Shown here: piece after piece, positions 23,700 through 35,928 of the stretch | Numbering within the stretch: position 1 is the first letter of the stretch | Layout of the letters: each line of letters begins with the position of its first letter | Source: Branchiostoma floridae | Taxonomy: Eukaryota; Chordata; Leptocardii; Amphioxiformes; Branchiostomatidae | NCBI RefSeq assembly: GCF_000003815.2 | Contig: NC_049982.1 | Coordinates: forward strand, 27,343,944 to 27,407,943 | Length of the DNA: 64,000 nt | Reading direction: 5' to 3' | Notes under the pieces: generated by a model | Seen by the model: the letters and a program-made list of their open reading frames with translations, nothing else | What the model was told of the DNA's origin: nothing | Database searches by the model: none | Made by a program: the position numbers and the translations under genes

Positions 23700-24756
23700 T
23701 GACCCTGGCGGGTCCGTGTGTTGTCGGATCAAACAACCTCCTTGGATCAAAACATAAATAAACAATCCTTTATTATAACCTATATTCTATACATCAGCGA
23801 ATAATTACAATAGAAAAAAAATAAGATGAGTATTCATTTGAAAAGGAAACTAATTCATAATACCTAGGGCACGTATTTATCTACAAATCAGTAGATTTGT
23901 TTAATACATTTCTCGACTTAGGGAAAAAATATAGTGTCTTCAAAACTTTTCTTGATGATGTGTATACTATTAGATAAAAGGAATGAAATACGCACGCTTG
24001 CACAACAGTTCATTGTATCAAATTTTACCTAGCTTCAGCGATCCGAAGTTACTGACAAAGAAACGTTGTCATTTTAAATGAAATCATCCTAGTGAGGACA
24101 GCTATAATTACTCTGCAAAGAAAAGCAATAATATGGTAGGGGAACAGAGTAGTAGGTATGTATCCACCACCTTAGTTATCGGGACAAAATAAGACTGGTA
24201 CTAGCTTCGGTATTAATATATGTATATGATTGAGAGGCAACTCCCGCGAGATGCAGTATTTTGTCATATTAGGGTTATATGTAATTTCATAGTATATCTG
24301 ACTTTATTGGTGAGACTGCCACGCCCTTTTCGGTATTTCCACAACAGGAGAACCCTATGCCAGGTTTATAACTCCGCTCACCCCACCCCCACTGCCGGAC
24401 TTGGTGCCTCAAAATGAAGGAAACAGGTTCTTGTAAGCTCAGACGCCGCTTCGACAAAGTAAGACAGTATTCCATGACGAGGATCTATTGTCAAGGTAGA
24501 CGAATCACTCTTCCGTTCAGACTTGCTTCGGGGTGAACATAAGATAACTTTCATGACTGGACTTGCAACAACAGCTAAACTTTCATTCGTGAAAACTGTT
24601 ACAGTAGCAAGAGACCAGCTCATGGCCTTTAATAGCACTTAGTATGCTTTATGTACTAGGTGGACATCTTACCTGACATATCATTGTACCATGTGCAAAT
24701 GTCGTGCAATAAAGTTCAGTATCATCTTAACTGAGTATTCGTGAAGCTTTCTTGTA
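23700..24756. other. Intergenic, nothing recognised
   Basis: AT-rich spacer between the SAM-like fragment and the gene B promoter. Only short, unsupported open frames. Confidence 0.55.
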
Positions 24757-25070
24757 GTTAACCTCTAACCTTAAACTGACGAATGATGTAATCTCGACGT
24801 GATTAAAGGTACGCCTACGTTTTTAGGTAGGCAGATTGCGTCATATGTTTATGTGTATTTGCAAAGCTTTCTTTGAGTGCATTTCACCTTTAACCTTTAA
24901 ACTGACAAATGACGTAATCTTGACGCAATTGATAGGACACCTACGTTTTCAGGTAGACAGACAGGTGAGTGCATTTCACCTTTAACCTTTAAACTGACAA
25001 ATGACGTAATGTTGTTACGACCAGTCCGACAACTTTTGTATTCAAGTCAGGCCTAAACTAACAGGAACAT
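24757..25070 (+). promoter_or_regulatory. Gene B upstream region with three ATF/CREB-like repeats
   Basis: A ~95-125-bp segment is repeated three times, each with CCTTTAAACTGACAAATGACG-like sequence. TGACGTAAT occurs at 24910-24918 and 25002-25010, and a TGATGTAAT variant at 24785-24793. Those are close to ATF/CREB or C/EBP-type sites. The last lies about 60 bp before the ATG at 25071. Promoter function is inferred from position. Confidence 0.5.
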
Positions 25071-25823
25071 GGATGCCCGTGGATATAAGGAGACCTTTCN
25101 NNNNNNNNNNNNNNNNNNNNNNNNNNNNNNNNNNNNNNNNNNNNNNNNNNNNNNNNNNNNNNNNNNNNNNNNNNNNNNNNNNNNNNNNNNNNNNNNNNNN
25201 NNNNNNNNNNNNNNNNNNNNNNNNNNNNNNNNNNNNNNNNNNNNNNNNNNNNNNNNNNNNNNNNNNNNNNNNNNNNNNNNNNNNNNNNNNNNNNNNNNNN
25301 NNNNNNNNNNNNNNNNNNNNNNNNNNNNNNNNNNNCGCTTTATGTGGCTGCTATTGTCCGGTGTCGCCATCGGGATCAGGGAGAAGGTATAGAACACCGA
25401 TACGAATACGCGGAGAGACTTTTACAAGGGGTGACGTCAAAGGGGTCACAGGGTGAGGAACAACAAACTGAAGACAAGGAGACGACTATACCTGCAAAGG
25501 TGGCTGGAAAGTTTCAAGACCTGGACAAGAAACGGGCTGCCGGTGGTAAAACAGACTCTGTGCTAGTTGGATACGCACAGTTAATGGTAGAGGGAATAGT
25601 AAACGACAACAACATGTTAGAAACAGAAGCAATCAAAAGTCTCGGTGACGTGTACCTGAAAAGAGGAACAGAAACTGGAGACACTAGACACTTGACCAAA
25701 GCTACTGCTCTGTACAACACGGCACTGGCGCGGTGTAACAACGTTCAGGGAACCGTTGTCATTGTCCATCGCTTACTTTACACAGCAAAAATCAGGCAGG
25801 ACATCACCACAAAAAGCAAAAAA
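25071..25823 (+). CDS. NTase-TPR gene B, exon 1 (interrupted by gap)
   Basis: An ATG at 25071 opens MDARGYKETF and runs into the gap. After the gap the frame from 25336 to 25823 matches gene A exon 1, including the second TPR-like block (SLGDVYLKRGTETGD) and the TTKSKK end before a GTAAGT donor. Whether the ATG belongs to this same exon cannot be seen because of the gap; gene A shows no similar start. Upstream TGACGTAAT sites support a promoter here. Confidence 0.7.
25100..25335. other. Assembly gap (236 N)
   Basis: Run of N inside gene B exon 1; hides the equivalent of about 5622-5810 in gene A. Confidence 0.99.
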
Positions 25824-26209
25824 GTAAGTGTTAGCGATTAACATAATTTATGCACCTCCTTGTTTGTTTTCAAATTTTGCTTCTGCTATGAGTTTGCTCT
25901 GCATCTGTGAGAAAATGATAGTTCTAGGAGTCTTGAATGTTTTCTCACATTGTTTGCTGTGTGCATTGAGGATGATATTATCGATCGGCTAATTATGATA
26001 TATACCCTCTTATATAGCTCCCATGTAGCCAATTGTTCCATTAATATTCGCCACATTTGCAACATACGCCTTCATACTTTCAATCTTTATCCTTTCTATC
26101 TTCTTCCAATACGTCAGGAACTTTATATTACACTCGATCATTCGTCATTGAATAGTACGATTGCCCACTTGTTTATCTTCCCTGGCCTTTTCTATCGGTT
26201 CCTGCGTAG

Positions 26210-26325
26210 AAGTCAACTCAAATACAACGACAGCAAAACGTGAGAGGAAGGAAGGACCACATCTCTCCCTTCTCAACTGCAACCTCAAGTGACATCACTA
26301 ATGACCGAATACGCCGTCTACACAT
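26210..26325 (+). CDS. NTase-TPR gene B, exon 2
   Basis: 116 nt, acceptor GCGTAG, donor GTAAGT. Open in frame and equal in length and phase to gene A exon 2, with several synonymous and conservative differences. Confidence 0.75.
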
Positions 26326-26436
26326 GTAAGTACGGGCAATGTTAGTTTTTATTTTTGTTTTTGTTTATCATATAATGTATACACCGCTATGTGTATTGTA
26401 GAGTAATAAAATAAGCATTTTGTTTTTCCTCTTCAG

Positions 26437-26487
26437 GGCCCCGGAACTACAGAAAGCTGAAAACCCTACAGGAGCCGATGATGACAC
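26437..26487 (+). CDS. NTase-TPR gene B, exon 3
   Basis: 51 nt, acceptor CTTCAG, donor GTTAGT. Encodes APELQKAENPTGADDD, matching gene A exon 3. Confidence 0.74.
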
Positions 26488-27216
26488 GTTAGTGTTGTCC
26501 ATCTTTTTTCTAGTTTTTGCCAAACTTTTTTCAGAAGTTTTTAAAATGATTCTTTAATGCAAATTCTCTGCATTGTTATTTGTTTACAAACTGGGGAGTT
26601 TAACCTAACCTGTATGCTGATGAGAATATGCCCAGACAACACGTTGGTTACGTGTTCGCAAAAACAAAGTACAAGTTTGATTTCGAACAGCTTGTTGTAC
26701 TTCAGCAGAAATTTTGGTACCTTATTCGCTTCTCTGTACATGCCCCTTTACAGTAGATACCTCTTAGCATATAGGATCATTGAGTGGTATCGCTTGGCCA
26801 TGTAGTTTTTAAGCAACCGTATGGGCTTTGAGACTTTCAAAGAGAAGGCATTGACGGATAGTTATGACTTTGGGTAGGTACAAAATGATTGACACTATGC
26901 AAGGGCGTCACAGAAAATTGCTATCCAATTTGCATAGCAACTCAGGACCTCTTGTGCCTGAGACCAACGTTCTACCGATTGCGCCAGGCAATCTCACAAA
27001 TATTAAATGACGGGGTTTCATACCGCTTTGTTAATCAAGACAACATTTAGTGAAGTTTTAAATTGTAAACGATCTTCCATCTAAATAATCAATAATTTCA
27101 TTTGATACCTATAGTTATTCACTTTTAGCTCTGATGCGCCCTGTTACAAATTAGATACGATTCGAATGATCAATCAGTTCGTAAATGACTTTTATCTTTT
27201 GATGACACCCTTACAG

Positions 27217-27323
27217 TGAATACGAAGAACATCTACATGATGGCTCCAGAGCCCTGCAGACTGGAGATCTGGACACAGCAGAACAAAGTTTTTCAGCTGC
27301 ACTCAAGTCCGTTCATGTCCAAG
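27217..27323 (+). CDS. NTase-TPR gene B, exon 4
   Basis: 107 nt, acceptor TTACAG, donor GTCAGT. Encodes [19 protein letters not shown] and the following helix, matching gene A exon 4. A degraded tRNA-like stretch (26935-26995, minus) lies in the preceding intron. Confidence 0.8.
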
Positions 27324-27995
27324 GTCAGTCTAAGTAGGAACTTAGTTCTTAGGATTAAAGTAGAACTGCTTATAAACTGTGCACGATCCTTTGTCTTTTT
27401 GAAACAGAGGACTATCTTTATTATTAAAACCCTATTCAGACCGGACTTTTTTGGTCAATCGTGGACGGTGGGGGTGGGGGGTGGCAGCTTTTAAGGCCCG
27501 CACCTTCTAACTGCTGTATCTATTTAACGACGTGATATATGGCCACCACAATTCCAGAGAATGATGTAGACATAATTTTTGAATACTTTTTTGAATAATT
27601 TTTGAATTTTTAAAATCTTGACGCTAATTGTTGTAATATGATGAACTTATGACGTCATCAATTTCATGTATTGGCTGGAACCTTGGAAGAAGGGTATTTG
27701 AAAAAACTTCAAGGTATGCTATAAAATGTAACAGTAAGTGAAAATAACACAATGATAATGTATGTTACGACTTTCGTTGCAAATAGCAACAGAATTGACG
27801 TCAAAATGAAAGTCATTTTCGACAAATATAGTAGAAACACTAATAAAATAACCACAACGAATGTAGGGTTTGAAACCAAAGTTACTTCGTTAACATACAA
27901 AAGTATGCAAATTGAAATTATGTTTTTATTACAGCATTCTAGACATTTGTTTCCTGACGAATAAGTAAATACAAAATTACGATTTATGATTACAG
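27324..27995. other. Gene B intron 4
   Basis: AT-rich intron of 672 bp, longer than gene A's 278-bp counterpart because of unique inserted sequence around 27440-27950. No element recognised. Confidence 0.55.
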
Positions 27996-30900
27996 GTCAA
28001 CACAAGAAGGAGGCAGAGCCCCTGTACAAGTTGGGCAAGGTCTATCTGAGAAGAGGAATCCGGTCAAAGGACGGGGGTGATTTCACCAAGGCTGCAGCAC
28101 TCTGTAATGCAGCATTGGTAAGATCAAGTAGAGAAGATATAGAGCAAATAATCAAGAAAATAACAGCAGTATTTGTTAAGGAAGTCCTGAAGATCCAACA
28201 GAAGGTAGGCAATGATGATACAGAGAAGCACAAATTGATGCTGAAGGTCGATAGGGACTATGTACAACAAGAGATAAGAATAATTGAACAAGAAGTAGAT
28301 CCTTATACCCTTGATGACGAGGACCCGAGGATAAAAGAAGTAGAGATGAAGAGGGTGGAAGCAATCAAAGCTTTGTGTGAGACACTGGTTCATCATCGTA
28401 AAATGTTCATAGCTGGACTTGTAGATGAATGCATAGAGGTAATGGGTCCACCTCCCTGTAAGAACGCCATGATAGGTTTGGGTTCACAAGCCACAGGATT
28501 GGTAACACCATACTCTGATCTGGAATTTGCCATTTTGGTAGAGGACGATGCGGGGCCTAATGTTAGCTATTTCCGTAACCTCACACATTATTTGCATCTC
28601 AAGGTGATCAATCTGGGAGAAACCATTCTCCCTGCCATGGGGATTAAGTCTCTTAATGATTTCTACTCAGAAGATCCACTAGACAGCTGGTTTTATGACT
28701 CAGTAACACCGCGCGGTTTCGCGTTTGATGGAGCCATGCCAAGTGCCTGCAAAACTCCCTTGGGCAGGGCTAGAATAAGCGAACTTATCCGCACACCAAG
28801 CAATATGACCAACGTTCTGAAAGAAGACCTTACTCTCCATCTAAAGAAAGGCTACCATCTTGCTAGCATATTGGGAAATGTGTCTTTTATCACAGGTGAA
28901 AAGGAATTGGTGGATGAGTACAGGTCATTATGGAATCAGCAAATTCAAGACGTTAATAAGAAAGTTCGTCTGGTAATGGCAGTTAGTTTATTGGGTGATA
29001 ATTTATCGACTTTTCAAAGCCATGATCTCACTGACGAACTGCGGAATGTCAAGAAAGAAATCTATCGATTTTCTAGCTTTGCCGTATGCTTTTGTGCGCT
29101 GCTTCATAACATACAACCGACCACAATCTGGGAGACTATTCAGGAACTAAAAAACAGTGGAGTCGTCAACAGTGAGAACGCACATCACTTGATGGTCCTG
29201 GTCAGTATCTCAGCAGAACTGAGGCTGCGGACATACATGAACAATCGTGGTCAGGTGGAAAACATGTCAGCCTTATCTTCAATGTCTAAAGATACGGGCA
29301 TTGGAGAGAAATTACAAAAAGTGTTTTACATCTCAAATACAAATCAGCTCATGAGATATTACAATACAGAAATACCCCTGAAGCACTTCATTTCACAGCT
29401 GACCGACACTCAGCCGTTCAATGAACCGCCAATCTTCTTTGACAATTCTTCAGAGCTGAAAGCAAAGGTATACAAAAGTATGTGTGATTTCGAAAATCTA
29501 AAGAAATGCTCAGAGCAAACGCTACACAATTATTTATTGAAATATGGTGAAAACACTGTACACAGTGATGTTGTATCTTCACTTGACAAATTGGCTTTTG
29601 CTTCGTGGGCCCTTGGTGATTACGAAAAGGCTGTACGCTATAATGAACAGTCACTACGGATGAGGCGGAGTATCTACGGTGAGGACACTGCACATCCTAA
29701 TATCGCCACCTCACTTAACAACTTGGGTAACGACTGGAGTCACCTTGGAGATTGCAGAAAGGCGGTAAGCTATCATGAACAGTCACTACAGATGAGGCGG
29801 AGTATCTATGGTAAGGACACCGCACATCCTGATATCGCCGAGTCACTAAACAACTTGGGTAACGCCTGGGGTTACCTTGGGGATAACAGAAAGGCGATCG
29901 TCTATTATGAACAGTCACTACAGATTAAGCTGAGTATCTATGGTGAGGATACTGCACATCGTGACATCGCCCTTTCATTTTACAACTTGGGTAACGCCTG
30001 TAGGAACCTTGGGGATCACAGAAAGGCGATCAGCTATCATGAACAGTCGTTACAGATGAGGCGGAGTATCTATGGCGAGGACACTGTACATCCTGACATC
30101 GCCGAGTCACTAAACAACTTGGGTGTAGCCTGGAGTAGATTAGGGGATCGCAGAAAGGCGATTGCTTATTATGAACATTCACTACAGATGACGCGGCGAC
30201 TCTATGGTGAGGGCACCGCACATCCTGACATCGCCATCTCACTTACCTGCTTGGGCTTGGCCTATAGAAACCTTGGGGAACACAAAAAGGCGATTATCTA
30301 TTATGAGCAGTCACTACGGATGCAGCGTGTTATCTATGGTGACAACACCGCACATTCTTACATCGCCATTTTACTTAACAACTTGGGTATGACCTGGAGT
30401 GACCTTGGGGATCACAAAAAGGCGGTCTGCTATTTTGAACAGTCACTACAGATGAACCGGAGTATCTATGGTGATGACAGTGCACATCCTGACATCACCT
30501 CCTCACTTAACAACTTGGGCGGAGCCTGGCAAATCCTCGGGGATCACGGAAAATCGATCAGCTATTATGACCAGGCACTAACAGATGATGAGAAGTATCT
30601 ATGGTGAGGACAAGAAACATCCTGACATCGCCATCTCCCTTACCAACTTGGGTAACCTCTGGAATGACCTAAGGTATCACAGAAAGGCGGTCAGCTATCA
30701 TGAACAGGCACTACAGATGCAGCAGAGTATCTATGGTGAGGGCACTTCACATCCTGGCATCGCCGGCTCACTTATAAACTTAGGTGACGCCTGGAGTGAC
30801 CTTGGGGATCACAGAAAGGCGATCAGCTATTATGAACAGTCACTACAGATGAGACGGAGTATCTATGGTAAGGGTAATGCACATCCTGACATCGCCGCCT

Positions 30901-31145
30901 CACTTAACAACTTGGGTGCCGCCTGGAGTTACCTCGGGGATCACAGTAAGGCGGTCAGCTATTATGAACAGTCACTACAGATGAGGCGGAGTATCTATGG
31001 TGAGAACACCGCACATCCTTTCATTGTACAATCGCTTCACAATTTGTGCTCGGCCTCGAGAAAGCTCGGTGATTACGGAAAGGCCATTAATTATTTTCTA
31101 CTTAAAGAACAAATGAAACAGGTCATCACAGCTTCAGATAAGTAA
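27996..31145 (+). CDS. NTase-TPR gene B, exon 5 (one-base frameshift at ~30590)
   Basis: Same architecture as gene A exon 5: a TPR-like block, the nucleotidyltransferase core [19 protein letters not shown] (near 28480-28540), the DUF294-like helical part ([11 protein letters not shown] ... [10 protein letters not shown]), then twelve 44-residue TPRs and a short tail ending ITASDK. Read as given, the frame stops at 30607, because a TPR junction at 30575-30600 has one extra base relative to every other unit. The remaining four TPRs and the native stop (31143-31145) are in the next frame, starting about 30585. This is either a recent pseudogenising mutation or an assembly error in repetitive sequence. 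The intact C-terminus shows what gene A lost to the transposons. Confidence 0.85.
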
Positions 31146-31676
31146 TTAGCAGCAAATCTTTCCATCCGTAGTAGCTGTTTATGACATTAACTATCAAGGA
31201 ACATCTCACTATACAAATTTTTTCAAAGATGTCAGATTATAGGTCTGAAAAAGCCGTTACATAAGTGGGCATCATGATACAAAATGTAGATTGTGAAATG
31301 AAAGTCATGAATTTTGTTTTTCTTAAATTTGGTTGCTGTACTGAATTTGATTGACTTTGATTGACATGGTTTGATCCGTACTACTGTCAGATTTGGGCGA
31401 TGAACAGTTTACTTCCATCTTATTGTGTACGTCTGTTATTGTTGACGACGAAAGACTGTACGCTCGTACAGGGGGTGATGACTGCCTCCCCTCAAAAACA
31501 ATGTGCACAACCCAATCTTTCGGGCATAATTATAGAGAACTCAAACCAGTTTAAGCTCACTAAAGAGCTAGTCTCCTACTCGTCGTGACAGAGAGGGCAG
31601 ACGCTATGTACAGTATTTACATGTTCATTGTACCGGGGAAATTCCCCTAGCTCTTTTCGACACGCACAATGAACAA

Positions 31677-31818
31677 TGGACCACGGCTTAACGTCCCGTC
31701 CTAAGGACTGCAACCCTTTCCGGTAGCGTGCATGTCGGGTGAGCAACATAGCCGGAATCGAACTCATGACTTCTAGTTCCAGAAGCAGGGCAGCTAACCA
31801 CTGGACTACGCACGCTAC
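31677..31818 (-). repeat. tRNA-derived SINE, copy 2
   Basis: Same element and same position relative to gene B as the SINE at 21238-21380. The A box (31798-31808) and B box (31754-31765) are kept. Confidence 0.75.
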
Positions 31819-32269
31819 AGAATAAGCCTTTTATGAATGTCTACCAAAACCAAAACAATTGCGAACATTACTTTGCGGGGAAGGTCTTTTATTTCATTGC
31901 ATAAGGAACACGACCCACACATATACAGCTCTGGTCACCCTCTTTTGTCTGTGTAACGCAAACTCCGCTGCCCTGGGTTAGAACTGGCCCCTCCCCACAG
32001 GAGAGTTCGGCTGGATGTTGGGCGGGCCGCGGCCGCTTTAAGTGCGATCTATATTGTTCTCGCCACATACCTGCAGATTTTCAAACGGTCGTTAACTGTA
32101 TACGTAGTCAAATGACCACAATGATATCAAGTTTGATGGCTATTGGTAATTATAACATAATATACGATAATATACTTATTTCAGGGTGAGGCCGAGATCT
32201 TGATGATCACCCCTTAAAGTTTAGGGATGAGGTCGTAAAATACGGCTTAAAGATTTCTATGCTGATACA

Positions 32270-33845
32270 ATGTGATGTATCAGACCCTTGTTATTGCCGT
32301 GAAAGACGTGTTGTTTTTATGTGTTATAGTATAGGTATATGGACATTTTTAACAGCTTGCTACATATGATTATGGGTGGATTTGTATATATGTCTTGCAA
32401 ATACAATGTATAAAAACATTGGTAAAAAACATAAAGTAAAGGTTGAAACTTGTAAAATGAAGTTAAATCTTTAGCGTTTTTGGGCGAGGTAACTCGGTAA
32501 TAATATGGGAGTTATCAATATTGAAACCCATAGAGTACTGAGAACAACACCAACAGTGTAATATGATTCTTATACAAATGGCAAAAGGCTATCGGGTTTA
32601 TGTCTTCTCTGTGAGAATGAAAATTCTGTTTAAATGTAAGTTATAAGGTAGTCTGCTGAGAATGCACTTTAACGTTTAAGGATGTTGGCTAGACTATATA
32701 TGATGCACCTGTTGTGTTCATTTCATGATCCATTAGACCCTTCTTAGCATGCATTCATATTTCTATTGTGTGGATTAAAGAAATTTGACTATTTAAACCA
32801 TACAGTAAAGTAACAGAACCTTATTGTACATAGAAAGTTGCTACTATATCCAGCTTAGTTCAGTCTGATATTTAAGTGGTAAGTTACGATTGAAGTTCAC
32901 TTTAATATACGTATGAAAAGATCCCAGTTACACTATATGTGGAGAGATGACTGAAATGTCATATCGTGTACTATGCTATGCTACCTGTAATAAAAAAAAA
33001 CGATGGCTTTATTTACAGTCTTTTCCCGAGCCAGTTTTCTGCATGTGCAGATTTGTTGTAAAATACACGTAAAGGGAATCTTTCTTTCAGTAGCGGGTTG
33101 CAATGTGTACATTGTATATTCTGATATTAGATCTTCAAGTGTAACATCATATTTTGATACCACACTTATTTGATTTTATCAAGGAGATTGTATGGATAAC
33201 ATTGTCTGGTCACCCGAAAACTAATGTTAGAGCATGCGAAAAAAGAAAATTTATAACAACATATGTCTGAAATTCAAGTGATAACGAAGGTTGTAGAAAT
33301 GATAAACCACAATAAGAACTGGATAATAAACATAAGATTATAATTGTTTGTATTGTCTCTGTTTTGGTTTGAAATGTCTATTGCATAGATTTATACGGTT
33401 TCATTATCGAAAACAAACTAGAGTTCGCCGATACCACACCTCTGTGAAATGATTATTGACTATTATGTTATTATGACTATTATCTTATTATGTTGTTGAT
33501 AATGGAAACATTGTCTGTGTCCTCTGTGGTGAACATAACTAGTATATGGCAAATATCGCAGCATCTGCGAAAACGCAGACACCCAAAAACTCTAGTCGTC
33601 GAGAATGGTTACGTATTAATATATCCACAGTTATGCTTATCTGCATTCGACTTATATCAGTAATGCATGCATACATTTTTTAGGAAGGATTCTTACATCT
33701 TGCATGCAGTGAGATCACTACTTGTACATGTTCTATCAACCTTAATTTCCACAATTTGTTACTTGTCTCTGACAACGATCTTCATCCCCACCAAAGAAAA
33801 CCTGACACATAAAACGCGTGTGAACTTTTAACTCCTCATGCCATT
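32270..33845. repeat. Duplicated 3'-flank module, copy 3
   Basis: Longest complete version of the module seen at 1-1585 and 21828-23007. No coding potential is evident. Confidence 0.87.
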
Positions 33846-34732
33846 CCAACTTGCATCTATAAAACATAGGAAGACGTAAGAATTTTGGCACAAAAAGGGG
33901 CGCAGCTTTGCATCCAAGTAGACATCATGCTACTTTAATTTGTAACCATTGAAAAAAATCGCTGAATAAAAAGGAAATCAATTGCTAAAATAAGACTTCA
34001 GTGTAATGTTAGTCACCTTTATCTGCTATCTGGATATCAAGGAGACATATGGATAGTTGCTTCAAATTGTAATGCATTGTATGTACGTTTAATACAGTAT
34101 GGTCGAGAAAGTGTTTTTTAAACGGACGAAAATTCCTGGACATTGATATAATCAATAAAATCGAATCAACATGGCTACAAGATAATGCACGGTGGTGCCG
34201 CACTCAAGTAACTTTATTTACATAATCGGCACCTCAAAAACAGAACACTGTAGATATATAGTGATGAGGGCGTCAGATGAATAACCGATATGATATATAT
34301 ATAAGTGAAACATTATGCTGACAAGATTGTAGTATGACAAGATGTTAAGTTTGTAGTACTAGTATGACAAGATGCTGACAAGATGTATAACAGAGGTGCT
34401 CACAACAATGAATTATGAAAACGTTTAGTTTAGAGTAGATATATATGGCCTCCTTCGGTCAGTATTGACCTTGTTTTGAGTTTTAATACAACCGGGGTTT
34501 AGTCATAATTTGAGTGTTCGTTTTAGAGAGAGTGCAAAGATGATTCTCTGGGTACGAAATATGCAATAACAGCGTCATATAAAGCATAGGTATTAATATA
34601 ATACATTGATATGATTATGATTTGATTTGATTTATTTAAATTGCAACAATAAGTGATCATAAATGGGATTGTATATCAGCGAACACGAACAATCCAAATA
34701 TGTACAATTTCATCACATTTCATAGTTATGCA
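33846..34732. other. Intergenic, nothing recognised
   Basis: AT-rich unique sequence between the NTase-TPR array and the MITE. Confidence 0.6.
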
Positions 34733-34930
34733 TAGCCTGGGTACCATCCTATTTCTACCGGGGCTCCTTACACTCACTTCCCTAAGAAATAGTCTGGCAC
34801 TGATCAGGACCCGGCGGTTTGGCATTTGAATATTCGTCCTAGATCCGGCCGGGCGCGCTGATTGGGCCCCATTTTTTTTAGGGAAGTGAGTGTAAGGAGC
34901 CCCGGTAGAAATAGGATGGTACCCAGGCTA
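34733..34930. mobile_element. 198-bp MITE with ~50-bp terminal inverted repeats
   Basis: Begins TAGCCTGGGTACC and ends with its complement. The inverted arms match over about 50 bp. A 9-bp target duplication, AGTTATGCA, flanks it (34724-34732 and 34931-34939). A 9-bp duplication points to a Mutator-like parent, though hAT/P types (8 bp) cannot be fully excluded. Confidence 0.93.
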
Positions 34931-34935
34931 AGTTA

Positions 34936-35030
34936 TGCAGTGATCGATACTAATATGTTATGCAGTGATACTAATATGTTATGCAGTGATACTAATATGT
35001 TATGAAGTGATACTAATATGATATGACTTG
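34936..35030. repeat. ~22-bp tandem repeat
   Basis: Four copies of GATACTAATATGTTATGCAGT-like units directly after the MITE; the MITE's target duplication overlaps the repeat motif. Confidence 0.85.
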
Positions 35031-35145
35031 ATGCCTCACCCCTAATGTTGGCATTCAATTTGGCACTTAACTGTCGTATTCGATACACAGCTAACAGAAC
35101 TTGATCTCTCAAATACCGCCCATGACCCATATGTTATATTTGTCT

Positions 35146-35575
35146 GTGACGGTCACGGTCATAGACAGATAAATATACACAGTGCAATATAATATCTTGG
35201 ACCGTCGAAACAGTCAAGCACTCTGGGTGCATCACGTTGTTTCAATAGAAAGCAGTGTGGAACAAATATTATATCACATTTCAAAATATTTAAATGCTAA
35301 ATTTCAATATAGGATAAGCTTTATAGCCCCATTTCGTTTTTGGATTTCAATGGATAAGATTCAGTGTCACGGTCATGTACAGATAAATATACACAATGCA
35401 ACATAAGATCTTGGAACTTCGAAACAAGCACTCTGGGTGCAGCATATTGTGTCAATAGAAAGCAGTGTGAAAAAAATATGATATCACATTTCAAAATATT
35501 TTAGATTATAGTTTTCAATATATGATAAGCGATATAGCTCCATTTTATTTTTGGATTTCACTGGATAAGATAGGA
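35146..35575. repeat. ~214-bp tandem duplication
   Basis: Two diverged copies start near 35152 and 35366 (CACGGTCAT, CAGATAAATATACACA, CAAGCACTCTGGGTGCA, AGAAAGCAGTGTG). Located in the 3' region of the K+ channel gene. Confidence 0.85.
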
Positions 35576-35928
35576 TGTAATGCAGTAACACTCCTACTTT
35601 TTTGTAAGATAATACTAGATAACGTTTGGCATAGTGGGGCCCACTGAAATATTGTTTTTTTTATATAACACTAGTTCACCTTTATTTTCTGGTAACATTT
35701 CGGTCAAATGTCAAATTTCGGTATTGTATTGTAAGTTACAGTTCAACTTTGATACAGAAATCATAGTCTTGGTTAAAATAAATACCTTTTCTGTTAGATA
35801 TTTTCTCAACGTTGAATCAGAATAAAGTCCATCTACTTTTCCAACTCAACTTTCCAAAATTGTGGACGGGATTTCACCCTTCATTACGCAAACCTTATAC
35901 GATACGTTGTTTCGAAGTGCTGACCACC

